From Mycobacterium saskatchewanense (GTDB lineage Bacteria > Actinomycetota > Actinomycetes > Mycobacteriales > Mycobacteriaceae), in contig NZ_AP022573.1 of NCBI RefSeq assembly GCF_010729105.1, forward strand, positions 3,720,001-3,784,000: a DNA stretch of 64,000 nt, written 5' to 3'. Under the pieces are notes generated by a model. That model did not search any database, was not told the origin of the DNA, and saw only the letters and a list, made by a program, of their open reading frames with translations. Below are positions 54,674 to 63,667 of this stretch, piece after piece (position 1 is the stretch's first letter; each line of letters opens with the position of its first letter). The position numbers and the translations under genes were made by a program.

Positions 54674-55516
54674 ATGGGCATCTACGCGATCACCGGATCG
54701 GGCTCGGGGATGGGCCGGGAGACCGCGCTGCGGCTCCGGGACGGTGGGCACACCGTGATCGGCGTCGACATCGAAGGCGCCGACGTCAGCGCCGACCTGT
54801 CGACCCCCGACGGGCGTCGGCGTGCCGCCGAGGGCGTCTTGGCGGCCTGCGGAGGCAAGCTCGACGGTGCCGTGCTGGCCGCCGGCCTGGGCCCGAGCCC
54901 GGGCCGGGACCGTCCGCGCATGATCGCCCAGGTCAACTACCTCGGGGTGGTCGAACCGCTGGTGGCCTGGCGGCCGGCGCTGGCGGCGGCCGACAAGGCG
55001 AAGGTCGTCGTCATTGCGAGCAATTCGGCGACGACTGTGCCGGCGGTGCCGCGGCGAACCGTGCGGGCATTGCTGGCGGACGACGCCGACAAGGCGGTGC
55101 GATCGGTACGGCTGCTCGGTCCGGCCGCACCGACGATGATGTATGCCGCATCGAAGATCGCGGTCAGCCGATGGGTCCGCCGGCATGCGGTGCTGTCCGA
55201 ATGGGCCGGGGCGGGGGTGCGGCTGAACGCCCTAGCGCCCGGCGCCGTCATGACGCCGCTCCTGCAAGAGCAGTTGTCGAATCCCCGGCAGGCCAAGGCG
55301 GTTCGATCGTTTCCGGTGCCGGTCGGCGGCTTCGGTGAGGCGGGGCAGCTGGCCTCATGGATGTGCTTCATGCTGTCGGAGGCCGCCGATTTCCTGTGCG
55401 GGAGCGTCGTGTTCGTCGACGGTGGTACCGACGCCTATTTCCGGGCCGACGACTGGCCGAAACCGGTCCCGGCGCGCCGGCTGCCCGGTTACCTGCGTAG
55501 GTTCCGCGGTGTGTGA
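54674..55516 (+). CDS. SDR family oxidoreductase
   Basis: 280 residues. Classical SDR: TGSGSGMGRE cofactor loop, the catalytic Ser in VIASNSATT, Tyr/Lys in YAASKIAV, and the end GSVVFVDGGTDAYFRADDWP. The last motif, VDGGTDAYFRxxDWP, is common in mycobacterial 3-alpha-hydroxysteroid-type SDRs; such an activity is possible. The ribosome site GGAG precedes the ATG by 8 bases. Forms a short transcription unit with the DUF2127 gene. Confidence 0.88.
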   Translation: MGIYAITGSGSGMGRETALRLRDGGHTVIGVDIEGADVSADLSTPDGRRRAAEGVLAACGGKLDGAVLAAGLGPSPGRDRPRMIAQVNYLGVVEPLVAWRPALAAADKAKVVVIASNSATTVPAVPRRTVRALLADDADKAVRSVRLLGPAAPTMMYAASKIAVSRWVRRHAVLSEWAGAGVRLNALAPGAVMTPLLQEQLSNPRQAKAVRSFPVPVGGFGEAGQLASWMCFMLSEAADFLCGSVVFVDGGTDAYFRADDWPKPVPARRLPGYLRRFRGV

Positions 55517-55658
55517 CGGCGGCCGCGTATCGCCGCTCTTGTGGGTGACACCACAACCCGGCTTTCCGCGCCATTCACCCGGGCGCGGAGATCCTGTAAA
55601 GGGACTACCGTGCAATGCAATGAGTCGGCACACCCGCCGAACGGACGAAGGATCGATA

Positions 55659-55823
55659 GTGCCAACACTGCAGGCCCTGATCGGCCGAAGCGCCAGCCAC
55701 CTCGATGTCGTCTCCCCGATCAAGGCGCGCGGCCGCGACGCGCTCAACGCCGTGCTCAAGAATAGGCAGCACCACGCCGGACCGCGCATCCGCCTCATGC
55801 CCCGGGGTGCCGAGCGCTGCTGA
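55659..55823 (+). CDS. Possible small protein (54 aa)
   Basis: GTG start with AAGGAT 7 bases upstream. The product is basic (VPTLQALIGRSASHLDVVSP, then KARGRDALNAVLKNRQ). It has no recognised domain. It lies in a 319-base gap between the SDR and the methyltransferase, in the same direction and 12 bases before the latter, which is the only support beyond the ribosome site. It could also be a non-coding leader. Confidence 0.35.
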   Translation: MPTLQALIGRSASHLDVVSPIKARGRDALNAVLKNRQHHAGPRIRLMPRGAERC

Positions 55824-55835
55824 CGCGTTTCGCCC

Positions 55836-56447
55836 GTGCGTGACCACCTGAATCGCGCCGACTACTGGAATCACAACGCCGCCTACCACCCTTGGCTGGT
55901 CGGCATCGCGGCGCGCCGGCGCGGCTGGGTCCTCGACGTGGGATGCGGAGAAGGGCTGCTGGTCCAGCGGGTGGCCGCGGTGTCGCGCGGCGTGGTCGGC
56001 GTGGATGCCGACGCGAGCGCCGTCGGCCGCGCGCGGGCGCGGTTGAGGGCCGTAGGCAACGCCACGGTGGAGCTGACGGGCTTCGAAAGTTTCGCCGCCG
56101 ACCAGCGGTCCTACGACCTGATCGCCTTCGTGGCCAGCTTGCACCACTTACCGCTGCGCGAAACGCTGCTCAAGGCACGCCGCCTGCTCGCGCCGGGAGG
56201 TGAGCTGGCGGTCGTCGGCCTGTCGGCCAACAAGAGCGTCACCGACTGGACGTGGGCGGTCCTTTGCACGCCGGCCGCGCGCGCGGGTTCGTGGTTGCAT
56301 GGCGAGACCCGCGACATCGGCGTGGCCGTCGCCGAGCCGCCGGAAAGCCTCGCCGAGATTCGGCGGGTGGCGGCCGATGTCTTGCCCGGGGCTCGGATCC
56401 GGCGAGGCCTCTACTACCGATACCGCCTGCATTGGCGAAAGGCCTGA
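55836..56447 (+). CDS. Class I SAM-dependent methyltransferase
   Basis: 203 residues. Motif I is LDVGCGEGLL (33-42); motif II is VVGVDADASA, and motif III LLAPGGELAVVGL. The central FVASLHHLPLRE is the usual UbiE-like post-I step. N-terminal DYWNHNAAYHPW fits small-molecule methyltransferases of actinobacteria. It methylates an unknown metabolite. GTG start; it runs tail to tail with the CGNR gene (10 bases apart). Confidence 0.87.
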   Translation: MRDHLNRADYWNHNAAYHPWLVGIAARRRGWVLDVGCGEGLLVQRVAAVSRGVVGVDADASAVGRARARLRAVGNATVELTGFESFAADQRSYDLIAFVASLHHLPLRETLLKARRLLAPGGELAVVGLSANKSVTDWTWAVLCTPAARAGSWLHGETRDIGVAVAEPPESLAEIRRVAADVLPGARIRRGLYYRYRLHWRKA

Positions 56448-56457
56448 TCCGACAGGC

Positions 56458-57060
56458 TCATTCTGTTCCGCTGGACTCGGCGCCGCGCCCGCGCCCGCGC
56501 CGGCGGGCGCGCGAGGCGCGCAGATTCGCGACGTTGCCGCAGGTCTTGACGTCGTGCCAGACCCCGCTGTTGTTCTTCGAGCGGTCGTAGAACGTCACCC
56601 CGCAGCGGTGGTTGCGGCATTGTTTGAGCCGGCGCCAGGTTCCCGCCTGCTGGCTCAGCAGGATCTCGCCCCAGAGCGCGGAGGCCAGCCACCGCCAGTC
56701 GCGGCCGCCGGGTTGCAGGCGCACTTCGGTGCCGGCCAGCACGAACGACGCGGCGACCCCACGCGTTTCGGCGTCCGACGGCGGCCGCCCGGCGATGATC
56801 GCGCCGATCGTCGTCCGCAGCGAGCGCAGCCGGGCCAGGTCCGCTTCGTCGAGCGTCGGGGGCCGCGCCTCGACACCGCGCGATTGCGACCAGGCCGCTA
56901 CCGCGCCGGCAGCCCAGTCCCCGGCGAGCCCGGTGTCCCCCAGCAGGTCCGGTCCGTAGCCCTCCGCGCCCGCGGTGTTCAGGAAATCCTGAACCAGTCC
57001 CAGGCCGCCGGGCGCCGGAGCGATCCCGTACCGGTGTGATGCAGACCATGCATATGACAT
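56458..57060 (-). CDS. CGNR zinc-finger transcriptional regulator
   Basis: 200 residues. The N-terminal ABATE-type domain (about 15-130) is followed by the C-terminal finger with CRNHRCGVTFYDRSKNNS and KTCGNVANLRASRAR, the CGN(R) motif, and an Arg-rich DNA-binding tail. The ATG at 57060 lies inside a perfect palindrome (57050-57064), which suggests autoregulation. It diverges from an SDR gene and may control it. A TTG two codons earlier is the alternative start. Confidence 0.85.
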   Translation of the reverse strand: MSYAWSASHRYGIAPAPGGLGLVQDFLNTAGAEGYGPDLLGDTGLAGDWAAGAVAAWSQSRGVEARPPTLDEADLARLRSLRTTIGAIIAGRPPSDAETRGVAASFVLAGTEVRLQPGGRDWRWLASALWGEILLSQQAGTWRRLKQCRNHRCGVTFYDRSKNNSGVWHDVKTCGNVANLRASRARRRGRGRGAESSGTE

Positions 57061-57064
57061 ATGC
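57050..57064. promoter_or_regulatory. Palindrome GCATATG-A-CATATGC over the CGNR start
   Basis: Perfect 7-base arms with a one-base centre, covering the ATG of the regulator. It is in the 85-base region shared with the divergent SDR gene (57146). Good candidate for the CGNR protein's own operator; this would be a useful first binding-site proposal for this family. Confidence 0.6.
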
Positions 57065-57145
57065 AAATGCTACTTGACTATGTCACCGCAGACAATTAGC
57101 GTGACAGATCCAAACACAGTTTACCTACGTCAAGGAGTGTGGATC

Positions 57146-57838
57146 ATGGTTAATGTCAAAGGGGCGACGGTGGTGGTCACCGGGGGACAGCGCGGTCTGG
57201 GCAAGGCCGTCGTGCAGGAGTTCCTGGATCGCGGTGCGGCCAAGGTGTACGCCACCGCCCGGGCGCCGAAGCCGAGCGAGGACCCGCGCGTGGTGAGCGT
57301 CGAACTGGACGTCACCAAGCCCGATTCCGTTGCGGCGCTGGCGGCTACGGCCGGTGATGCGGAGATCGTCGTCAACAACGCCGGCGTTCTCGCCGCCCGG
57401 CAGCTGTTGAGCAGTGACATCGAGGAGGCCCGGGCGGTCTTCGAGACGAATTACTTCGGGGCGCTCCGGGTCGCCAAGGCGTTCGCGCCGATCCTGGCCG
57501 AGAACGGCGGCGGGGCGCTGGTTGACATCCTGTCCATCCTGTCCTGGCTGCCCGGCTCCGGCGGCTACGGCGACTCGAAGGCGGCCCTGTGGTCGGCGAC
57601 GAATTCCCTGCGCCTCGAGCTGGAAAAACAGGGCACGCTGGTCACCGGGGTGCACCTGAGCTACACCGAAACCGATATGACCGACGGCTTCGACGTGCCC
57701 AAGAACCAGCCGCGCGACGTCGCTCTGGCGATCGTCGACGGCATCGAGCGCGGAGACGCCGAGGTGCTTGCCGATGACGACACCCGCTACGTGAAGTCGG
57801 CGCTGTCTGGACCGATCGAGGCGCTGCGGGCCGGGTGA
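57146..57838 (+). CDS. SDR family oxidoreductase
   Basis: 230 residues, slightly short. Cofactor loop TGGQRGLG, NNAG motif VVNNAGVLAA, active YGDSKAA with SILSWLPGSGG as the Ser segment. No C-terminal DGG motif; a VPKNQPRDVALAIVDGIERG helix closes the fold, as in the cis-type SDRs of the "sepiapterin-like" group. ATG with AAGGAG 8 bases upstream; a frame open to 57074 has no site. Probably under the divergent CGNR regulator. Confidence 0.87.
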   Translation: MVNVKGATVVVTGGQRGLGKAVVQEFLDRGAAKVYATARAPKPSEDPRVVSVELDVTKPDSVAALAATAGDAEIVVNNAGVLAARQLLSSDIEEARAVFETNYFGALRVAKAFAPILAENGGGALVDILSILSWLPGSGGYGDSKAALWSATNSLRLELEKQGTLVTGVHLSYTETDMTDGFDVPKNQPRDVALAIVDGIERGDAEVLADDDTRYVKSALSGPIEALRAG

Positions 57839-57893
57839 GCCCGACGGGCGGACGCCGTCAACGCGTTGACCCGGGGCGTGTTTGGATAGCAGT

Positions 57894-58349
57894 ATGGCTG
57901 AACCAGACCGCATCGTAAGCGCGACCCGGGTCATCTCGGCGGGCGCGGAGCGGATCTTCGAATTGATCGCCGACCCTTCGCGCCAGCCGAGCTGGGACGG
58001 TAACAACAACCTCGCCTCGGCCGAGCCGGGGCAGCGGGTGCGCCGGGTCGGCGACGTCTTCAAGACGAAGCTGACCAACGGCGCCGTCCGCGAGAACCAC
58101 GTCGTGGAGTTCATCGAGGGCAGCGTGATCGCCTGGCGCCCAGCCGAACCCAAGAGGCTGCCGCCCGGTCACCTGTGGCGCTGGGAACTGAACCCGATCA
58201 ACAGCGGTCTCACGAGCGTCACCCACACCTACGACTGGACGGCGCTGACCGACCCCGCCCGGCTGGAGACGGCGCGCTCGATGACGCCGGAGATGCTGCG
58301 CGAGTCGATGGATCGGCTCGCCACGCTCGCGCAGACGACCGATCAATGA
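57894..58349 (+). CDS. SRPBCC family protein
   Basis: 151 residues: VSATRVISAGAERIFELIAD, HLWRWELNPINSGLTSVTHT and the C-terminal helix ESMDRLATLAQ are the fold. It resembles the protein at 39840 and may bind or cyclise a lipid-like ligand. The ATG at 57894 is preferred; four codons upstream lack a site. It lies downstream of the SDR gene (55-base gap), possibly one unit, and converges on the methyltransferase at 58406. Confidence 0.85.
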   Translation: MAEPDRIVSATRVISAGAERIFELIADPSRQPSWDGNNNLASAEPGQRVRRVGDVFKTKLTNGAVRENHVVEFIEGSVIAWRPAEPKRLPPGHLWRWELNPINSGLTSVTHTYDWTALTDPARLETARSMTPEMLRESMDRLATLAQTTDQ

Positions 58350-58405
58350 GACGAACCCGGGTGGGCCTGCCGCCACCGGCCGGCGGCCGGCACGGCGCCT
58401 GAGGC

Positions 58406-59143
58406 TCAGGCTTTGGTGCCGCGCACCCACTGGAACGTGCCGAAGTTCTTGACCCGCACGCTGGTGAATCCGTTGTCCTCCAGGATGTCGCCGATCTCGT
58501 CGTCGCCGAACACGTGCGCCCCGGCGTTGGGCAGCTTCTGCCAGAACCGGGCCAGGCTTCCCGCCGTCGGGACCATGATGGCCAGCCTGCCCCCGGGGCG
58601 CAGCACGCGCGCCATCTCGGCCAGGGCCGCGGCCGGGTGCGGGATCAGTTGCAGCACCGCGGTGGAGGCCACCGCGTCGACGGTGTCGTCGCGCAGGGGG
58701 AGCCGCTGTGCGTCGGCCCGGATGAACCCGACCTGAGGGCCGGCCTCGTTACGGACCGCACGCTCGAGCATCGGCTCGGAGATGTCGATACCCAGCGCCA
58801 GCCCGTCCGGGCCCGCGGCGCGCGCCAGCGACGCGGTGATGTTGCCCGGCCCGGAGCCCACGTCGAGGGCGACGCCGCCGGGCGGGATGCGCAACCAGTC
58901 GATCGGCAGCCGCCACGCGCTGATCAACCGGCGCGACAGGGCCTGGGCGTTGTCGTAGAGCATCGAGCCGACGGGCGACGCCCACGCCGCCTGGATCGGT
59001 CCGGTGTTCTTCGGCACGGCATCGTCGCCGGAGCCGAGCAGATCGAGATATCCCTTGCTGACGTCGGGGTCCGCCGGCGGGTCGGCCAGCAGGTCCAGCG
59101 CTCGCCGCAGCGCGGGGGGCAGCGAGACGTGCACGTCGGTCAT
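58406..59143 (-). CDS. Class I SAM-dependent methyltransferase
   Basis: 245 residues. Motif I LDVGSGPGNI (about 92-101), LGIDISEPML, then FIRADAQRLPLRDDTVDAVA and RVLRPGGRLAIMVP. The N-terminal 80 residues (PPALRRALDLLADPP, GYLDLLGSGD) are typical of a mycobacterial subgroup. ATG 59143 has AAGGAG 6 bases upstream; the GTG two codons earlier is less well placed. Substrate unknown. Confidence 0.87.
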   Translation of the reverse strand: MTDVHVSLPPALRRALDLLADPPADPDVSKGYLDLLGSGDDAVPKNTGPIQAAWASPVGSMLYDNAQALSRRLISAWRLPIDWLRIPPGGVALDVGSGPGNITASLARAAGPDGLALGIDISEPMLERAVRNEAGPQVGFIRADAQRLPLRDDTVDAVASTAVLQLIPHPAAALAEMARVLRPGGRLAIMVPTAGSLARFWQKLPNAGAHVFGDDEIGDILEDNGFTSVRVKNFGTFQWVRGTKA

Positions 59144-59262
59144 GCGCACTCCTTGAGGTCAAAGACCAAGCCATGAGCCAGAAGTCGATGGGGGGGATTT
59201 CCCCGGATGGGAGCCTACGCCGGGCCGCCGGCGACGTGGAGGCCTCGGCAATGTGGGTTTGG

Positions 59263-60639
59263 TTACCGCCTGACGGCGGCGTTCTCCCGCACCAGGGCGC
59301 ACAGGCGCCAATGGCCCGGCACGCCCTTGAGCACGCTCTCGCCGCAGTCCGCGAAGCGGTGCCGCGACCCGGTGACGATCTCGCGCACCGTCGAGGAGAC
59401 GAGGACCTCGCTGGGACCGGCGAGCGCCGCCACCCGGGCACCGATGTGCACCGCCATGCCGGCCACGTCCGAGCCCCGCACCTCGACCTCGCCCGCGTGG
59501 ATGCCGACCCGCACCTCGATGCCCAGCACACGCACCGCGTCGACGAGGGCATCGGCGCAGGCGATGGCCGCGCTGGGGCTCCTGAAGGTCGCGACGAATC
59601 CGTCCCCGGCCGTGTTGACCTCGCGCCCGGAGAATCGCTGCAACTCGTGGCGCACGATCGTGTCGTGGTTGTCGAGCAGGTCGCGCCACCGGTGGTCCCC
59701 GAGCCGGGCGGCGCGCTCCGTCGAGCCGACGATGTCGGTGAACACGATGGTGGTCAGCAGCCGCTCGGAATCCGAGCCGCCCCGCACGCCGGTGACCAGC
59801 TCCTCGATCTCGTCGAGCATGGGACCGGTATCGCCGACCCAGTACAACGAGTCCTCGCCCGGCAACTCGACGAGGCGCGCTCCGGCGATGCGATCGGCCA
59901 TGTAGCGAGCGTGCGCGACCGGGCTGAACGCGGGATTGTCGCGGTGCAGGATCAGCGTCGGCTGGCCGATCCGGCCGAGGGCCTCGCGGACGTCGCCCTC
60001 CCGGATCTTCCTGATGAAGGCGCGAGCCATGCTCGGCGACGCCGCGCGGTTTCCGGCGTGGTCCCACCACGCGCGGAAGGCCATGTCGGTGGCCACGGAG
60101 GGAGCGATGATGCCGAGGATGTCGAAGCCCTGCTCGACGGCGTCGGGCTCGATCGCGATCGTCGTGTAGGGATCGCTCGGCGCGATCTCGGCGCCGATCG
60201 GGTAGTCGGGGCCGCGCAGGGTCCGCGCCGCGCCGTTGAAGACCACCAGGTTGCAGACGCGGTCGGGGAAGTCGGCGGCCAAGACGATGCCGGCCAGCGA
60301 CGTGAAACCGGGGGCGAAGATCGTCGCCCGCTCCGTCCCGACGGCGTCCATGACCGCGATCGCGTCCTGCGCCCACGACTTCGGCCCCATCGCGTCGACG
60401 GAGCCCACCCGCGACGACAGGCCGATGCCGCGCTGGTCGAACCGGATCACCCGGCTGAAGGACGCCAGGCGCCGGTGGAAGCGGTACATCGACGGCTCGG
60501 AATCGACGCAGTCGATGGGAATCAGGGGCCCCGGCAGCACCAGCAGGTCGGTCGGACCGTCGCCGAACACCTGGTAGGCGATGTCGACCTCGCTGCAGCT
60601 GGCGTACCGGGTCCGCGGAACCCCAGGAGGCCCAGCCAT
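59263..60639 (-). CDS. Alpha/beta-hydrolase - class III adenylyl cyclase fusion (Rv1900c/LipJ-like)
   Basis: 458 residues. N-terminal alpha/beta hydrolase (about 15-270) in front of a cyclase homology domain (about 290-455). The cyclase has metal Asp302 (FTDIVGST) and Asp346 (NTAGDGF); the base-specifying Lys is replaced by Asn342, as reported for Rv1900c, whose total length is nearly equal. The hydrolase nucleophile elbow reads [11 protein letters not shown]: Gly111 stands where Ser should be, so this domain may be only a sensor. It should make cAMP in the cytosol. The ATG has GGAGG 5 bases before it. Lone gene. Confidence 0.88.
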   Translation of the reverse strand: MAGPPGVPRTRYASCSEVDIAYQVFGDGPTDLLVLPGPLIPIDCVDSEPSMYRFHRRLASFSRVIRFDQRGIGLSSRVGSVDAMGPKSWAQDAIAVMDAVGTERATIFAPGFTSLAGIVLAADFPDRVCNLVVFNGAARTLRGPDYPIGAEIAPSDPYTTIAIEPDAVEQGFDILGIIAPSVATDMAFRAWWDHAGNRAASPSMARAFIRKIREGDVREALGRIGQPTLILHRDNPAFSPVAHARYMADRIAGARLVELPGEDSLYWVGDTGPMLDEIEELVTGVRGGSDSERLLTTIVFTDIVGSTERAARLGDHRWRDLLDNHDTIVRHELQRFSGREVNTAGDGFVATFRSPSAAIACADALVDAVRVLGIEVRVGIHAGEVEVRGSDVAGMAVHIGARVAALAGPSEVLVSSTVREIVTGSRHRFADCGESVLKGVPGHWRLCALVRENAAVRR

Positions 60640-60699
60640 GACTTCAGGCTAGTGCAGGGCCCTGACATTTGGGACAGTCCCGATTGCGACGGCCGTGTG

Positions 60700-61275
60700 C
60701 TAGCGGCCGATGATCGGCACCAGATAACGGTCGGCGTACGCGCGGACGGCCGCCGGATCCGACGTGTCCAGACGGTCGGTGGGAAACACGATGATGCCCA
60801 AGGCAACCCGCAGCAGGATGTCGGCGATGTCGGCCAGCTCGGCCTCGGGGTTGCCGGCACCGCAGCGCCGCAGGGTGTGGGCGATGCCGTCCGCGAACTG
60901 GCGGATCGGGAAGACGTGCGATCTAGAGAAGAGGCCGAACAGTTCGGGTTCGCTCTCGACGATTCGCGAGTACAGCGGGGAATCCTGCACCAGGCGCACC
61001 CCGAGGGTGAACGCCTCGACCACCGCTTGTTGGGGGGTGCAGCCGGTCGTCGCCTGGTCGAGCGCGGTGAAGAACAGCTCGGCCTCCCGGCGCACCACCT
61101 TTTCGAACAGGTCGTCCTTGGTCGGGAAGCGCCGGTAGACGGTGCTGCGGCTCACCCCGGCCCGCGCGGCGACGTCCTCGATGTTCGCGCGGCGCACGCC
61201 ATAGGTCTCGAACACGGACCGCGCCGTGTCAAGGATCTTTTCGTCGAGACCACCCTCAGGGCTGTGGTCCTGCAT
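60700..61275 (-). CDS. TetR family transcriptional regulator
   Basis: 191 residues. KILDTARSVFETYGVRRAN and IEDVAARAGVSRSTVYRRFP form the DNA-binding domain (about 12-55), followed by KDDLFEKVV. The start at 61275 has GAGGGGG upstream; the open frame extends much further but is not coding. It diverges from the MpaB-type oxygenase gene, so it is its likely regulator. Confidence 0.87.
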   Translation of the reverse strand: MQDHSPEGGLDEKILDTARSVFETYGVRRANIEDVAARAGVSRSTVYRRFPTKDDLFEKVVRREAELFFTALDQATTGCTPQQAVVEAFTLGVRLVQDSPLYSRIVESEPELFGLFSRSHVFPIRQFADGIAHTLRRCGAGNPEAELADIADILLRVALGIIVFPTDRLDTSDPAAVRAYADRYLVPIIGR

Positions 61276-61327
61276 GAATAGCGACCCCCTCGGCAAGCTC
61301 GGCGCACCGCTGTTATGGTGACACAAA

Positions 61328-61343
61328 GATACGTTTTCGTTTC
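61328..61343. promoter_or_regulatory. Imperfect palindrome GATACG-TTTT-CGTTTC, candidate TetR operator
   Basis: Arms match at 5 of 6 positions around TTTT, in the AT-rich stretch AAAGATACGTTTTCGTTTCTC between the divergent tetR (start 61275) and oxygenase (61375) genes. Confidence 0.45.
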
Positions 61344-61374
61344 TCTGCACCACCGGCGGGTATGGGGGCCACCT

Positions 61375-62313
61375 ATGACAGCGCGATCGGCGCGCCACGA
61401 TTTCGACACCGGCGTTCGGGAAGCGGTGCCGATGCCCGTGGAGGGACCGGCCGATGCGACCGGCCCCCGGCTCGGGCCGGAGTCGCTGATCTGGAAGTTC
61501 TACGGGGACAACCGCACCCAGTTCTTCGGGTTCCAGCGCACCGCCGGCGTGGAAAACTGCATCGAGCAGCTCGCCCAGGGGGTGCTCGACCACTCGGTGA
61601 TCTTCAGCGACACGCTGGGTCGCGCCAAGCGCACCGCCCCGCCCCTGATGAAGACGGTCTACTCCGAAGACCCGCACGGGTGGGGCCGCCGGGTGCGCGA
61701 CTTCCACAAGCCCATCAAGGGCACCATCAGCGACGGCTCCAGGTACCACGCCCTCAATCCCGAGCTGTTCTACTGGGCGCACGCGACGTTCGTCGACCAG
61801 GTCATCTACAACACCGACACGTTCATCCGCAGGTTGTCCCGCGCGGAGAAAGAGCAGATCTTCGACGAGGGCAAGGTCTGGTACGGCCTCTACGGCGTCA
61901 GCGACCGGGCCCAGCCGCAGACCTACGACGAATTCGTCGCGTACTGGGACCAGATGCTCGACCGATTCGTCCCGCACCAGACCGTCCTCTACGGCACCGG
62001 CTACATCCGCAAGGGAATTCCCGGCCCGCGCTGGATTCCCAGGCCCCTGTGGAAGGTGTTGTCCGCGCCGCTGAACGCCTACACCCGGCTCGTCCTGGTG
62101 GGGACCCTGCCGCCGCAGATGCGCGAAGTCTGCCGACTGGAGTGGGACGCCAAGAAGGAGAGGCGCTTCCAGCGCTTTGCCGCCGCCGTGCGGGCGCTGA
62201 ACCCGCTCATCAACCGGCTGCCCGTGCGGGCGATCTACCTGCCCTGGGCGGCCGCGGCGTGGGACCGGACGGGCGTCGACCCGCGACGGCTGCACAACCG
62301 CCCGGCCGCCTGA
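61375..62313 (+). CDS. MpaB/Lcp-type oxygenase family protein (DUF2236)
   Basis: 312 residues. The family covers the ER-bound MpaB oxygenase and the rubber oxygenase Lcp. Family segments are GPESLIWKFYGDNRTQFFGF, the acidic-aromatic ELFYWAHATFVDQVIYNTDT (with the invariant YWAHAT/HxxxxD pattern) and RRLSRAEKEQIFDEGKVWYG. These proteins bind haem-like cofactors and oxidise hydrophobic chains. The ATG at 61375 fits relatives; a further upstream ATG adds 20 residues over the operator. Controlled probably by the divergent TetR protein. Substrate open. Confidence 0.85.
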   Translation: MTARSARHDFDTGVREAVPMPVEGPADATGPRLGPESLIWKFYGDNRTQFFGFQRTAGVENCIEQLAQGVLDHSVIFSDTLGRAKRTAPPLMKTVYSEDPHGWGRRVRDFHKPIKGTISDGSRYHALNPELFYWAHATFVDQVIYNTDTFIRRLSRAEKEQIFDEGKVWYGLYGVSDRAQPQTYDEFVAYWDQMLDRFVPHQTVLYGTGYIRKGIPGPRWIPRPLWKVLSAPLNAYTRLVLVGTLPPQMREVCRLEWDAKKERRFQRFAAAVRALNPLINRLPVRAIYLPWAAAAWDRTGVDPRRLHNRPAA

Positions 62314-62570
62314 GGCGCCCTCGGGCCTCGGGTGTGCATCCGGGGCGTCCTGTGCGCGTCGTGGGCTCCCGATCTGCGAAATCTCTACCCCCAGATCACA
62401 CTCGACTCCTTGGGCGCACACTCGACGGGCGCCTAGGCGCGCCACGAGCTGGCGGCGCGTTGAACGGCGCGTGGACGGCGTCGAAACACGTTGTGAAGTA
62501 AGGCGGCACGGCGCGCCGGCGACGGGCGGGGACGTGGCGGTCCGGTCGAAGATGGGACAGGATCGACGGC
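62314..62570. other. Gene-free region with a 10-base direct repeat
   Basis: 257 bases without a gene. CACACTCGAC occurs twice with a 20-base period (62397-62406 and 62417-62426), within TGTGCGCGTCG and GGCGCACACTCGACG contexts. It may be the decayed trace of an intergenic repeat. Otherwise nothing recognisable. Confidence 0.5.
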
Positions 62571-63665
62571 GTGGCCGATGCCGACTTTTCGTTGCTGGAT
62601 GTCCCGAGGTCGGTGCCCGTCGACGACCCCGAGGCGTTTCTGCGTGCGGCGATCGCCTGGCACTTCGGCGCGGACACCGGCTCGCCGTTCTGGCTGCGGG
62701 CGGCACGGACTCTCGACTTCGATCCGCTGGCCGATGTGAACACCTTCGCCGACCTGCGCTTGTTCCCCAACCTTGTCAACGAACTGCGCAGCGTGCCGAC
62801 CGAACAGCTCATCCCGCGGGGCTACGGGACACCGCCGCCGGTGCCGCAGATCTTCGAATCCGGCGGCACGACCGGCGCTCCCAAGCGGACCGTCCAGATG
62901 CCCGACTGGATCGCGCAGGTGATCGAGTGGCAGACCGAGGACTTCGCCGCCGGCGGCTTCGTTCCGGGCCGGGCCTTCCTGTGCCTGATGCCGAGCGGCC
63001 CGCACGGAGTCGGCTACTTCTCGCGCCGGGTCGCCGAGCGACTGGGCGCGACGTTCCACGCGATCGACCTGGACCCGCGCTGGGTGAAAAAGCTGGTCGC
63101 CCGCAACGCGTCGGCCGAGGCGGCCGCCTATGTCGACCACGTCGTCGAACAAGCGGTGTTCGTCCTGCGGACGCAGCACGTGGCGAACCTGCACACCACC
63201 CCTCCGCTGCTGGAGGCCATCGCCCGCAACGACGACGTGGTGGACCTGGTGAACGAGAAGGTCCGCTACATGTTGCTCAGCGGCGCGCATGTCGATCCGG
63301 ACACCCTGGACCTGCTCCGCGACATCTTCCCGGCGACCACGATCACCATGGCCTTCGGCAGCACGATGGTGCTCTCGCAGGCGGTGACCGAAGTCGCCGA
63401 CGGCGGGTCGTTCGTCTTCCACCCGCGGGCGCCGTACGTGCTGTTCTGGGTGGTCGATCCCGACACGGGCGAACGGGTGCCCTACGGGCGGCGGGGCCAG
63501 CTGGTGATGAACCACATCAGCAAGGGCATGTTCATCCCCAACAACCTGGAGCGCGATCTGGCGATCCGGATGCCCGGTCCCGCCGGCGATCTCAGCGATT
63601 CGGTCAGCGAGGTGGGGCCGGTGGACACCTTCGAGGGCGAGGCCGTCATCGAAGGGGTGTACTGA
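62571..63665 (+). CDS. EhpF-like adenylate-forming enzyme (ANL superfamily, no C-terminal domain)
   Basis: 364 residues, shorter than acyl-CoA ligases (about 500). The P-loop ESGGTTGAPKRTVQ (about 97-110) and AFGSTMVL are those of ANL enzymes, but the swivelling C-terminal domain is absent. This layout matches EhpF of the griseoluteic-acid/phenazine pathway and unassigned actinobacterial relatives. It probably activates an acid as acyl-AMP for the following gene, whose product resembles an aldehyde dehydrogenase. The GTG start follows GACGG. No phenazine core genes are visible in the window. Confidence 0.75.
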   Translation: MADADFSLLDVPRSVPVDDPEAFLRAAIAWHFGADTGSPFWLRAARTLDFDPLADVNTFADLRLFPNLVNELRSVPTEQLIPRGYGTPPPVPQIFESGGTTGAPKRTVQMPDWIAQVIEWQTEDFAAGGFVPGRAFLCLMPSGPHGVGYFSRRVAERLGATFHAIDLDPRWVKKLVARNASAEAAAYVDHVVEQAVFVLRTQHVANLHTTPPLLEAIARNDDVVDLVNEKVRYMLLSGAHVDPDTLDLLRDIFPATTITMAFGSTMVLSQAVTEVADGGSFVFHPRAPYVLFWVVDPDTGERVPYGRRGQLVMNHISKGMFIPNNLERDLAIRMPGPAGDLSDSVSEVGPVDTFEGEAVIEGVY

Positions 63666-63667
63666 GC

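Noticed and set aside
59173..61281. Long open frame antisense to the cyclase and TetR genes
   Set aside because: Arg/Ala/Gly/Asp-rich shadow without motifs; the opposite strand encodes recognised proteins with ribosome sites.
62397..62426. CRISPR or tandem-repeat array from CACACTCGAC copies
   Set aside because: Only two 10-base copies; too short and no array structure.
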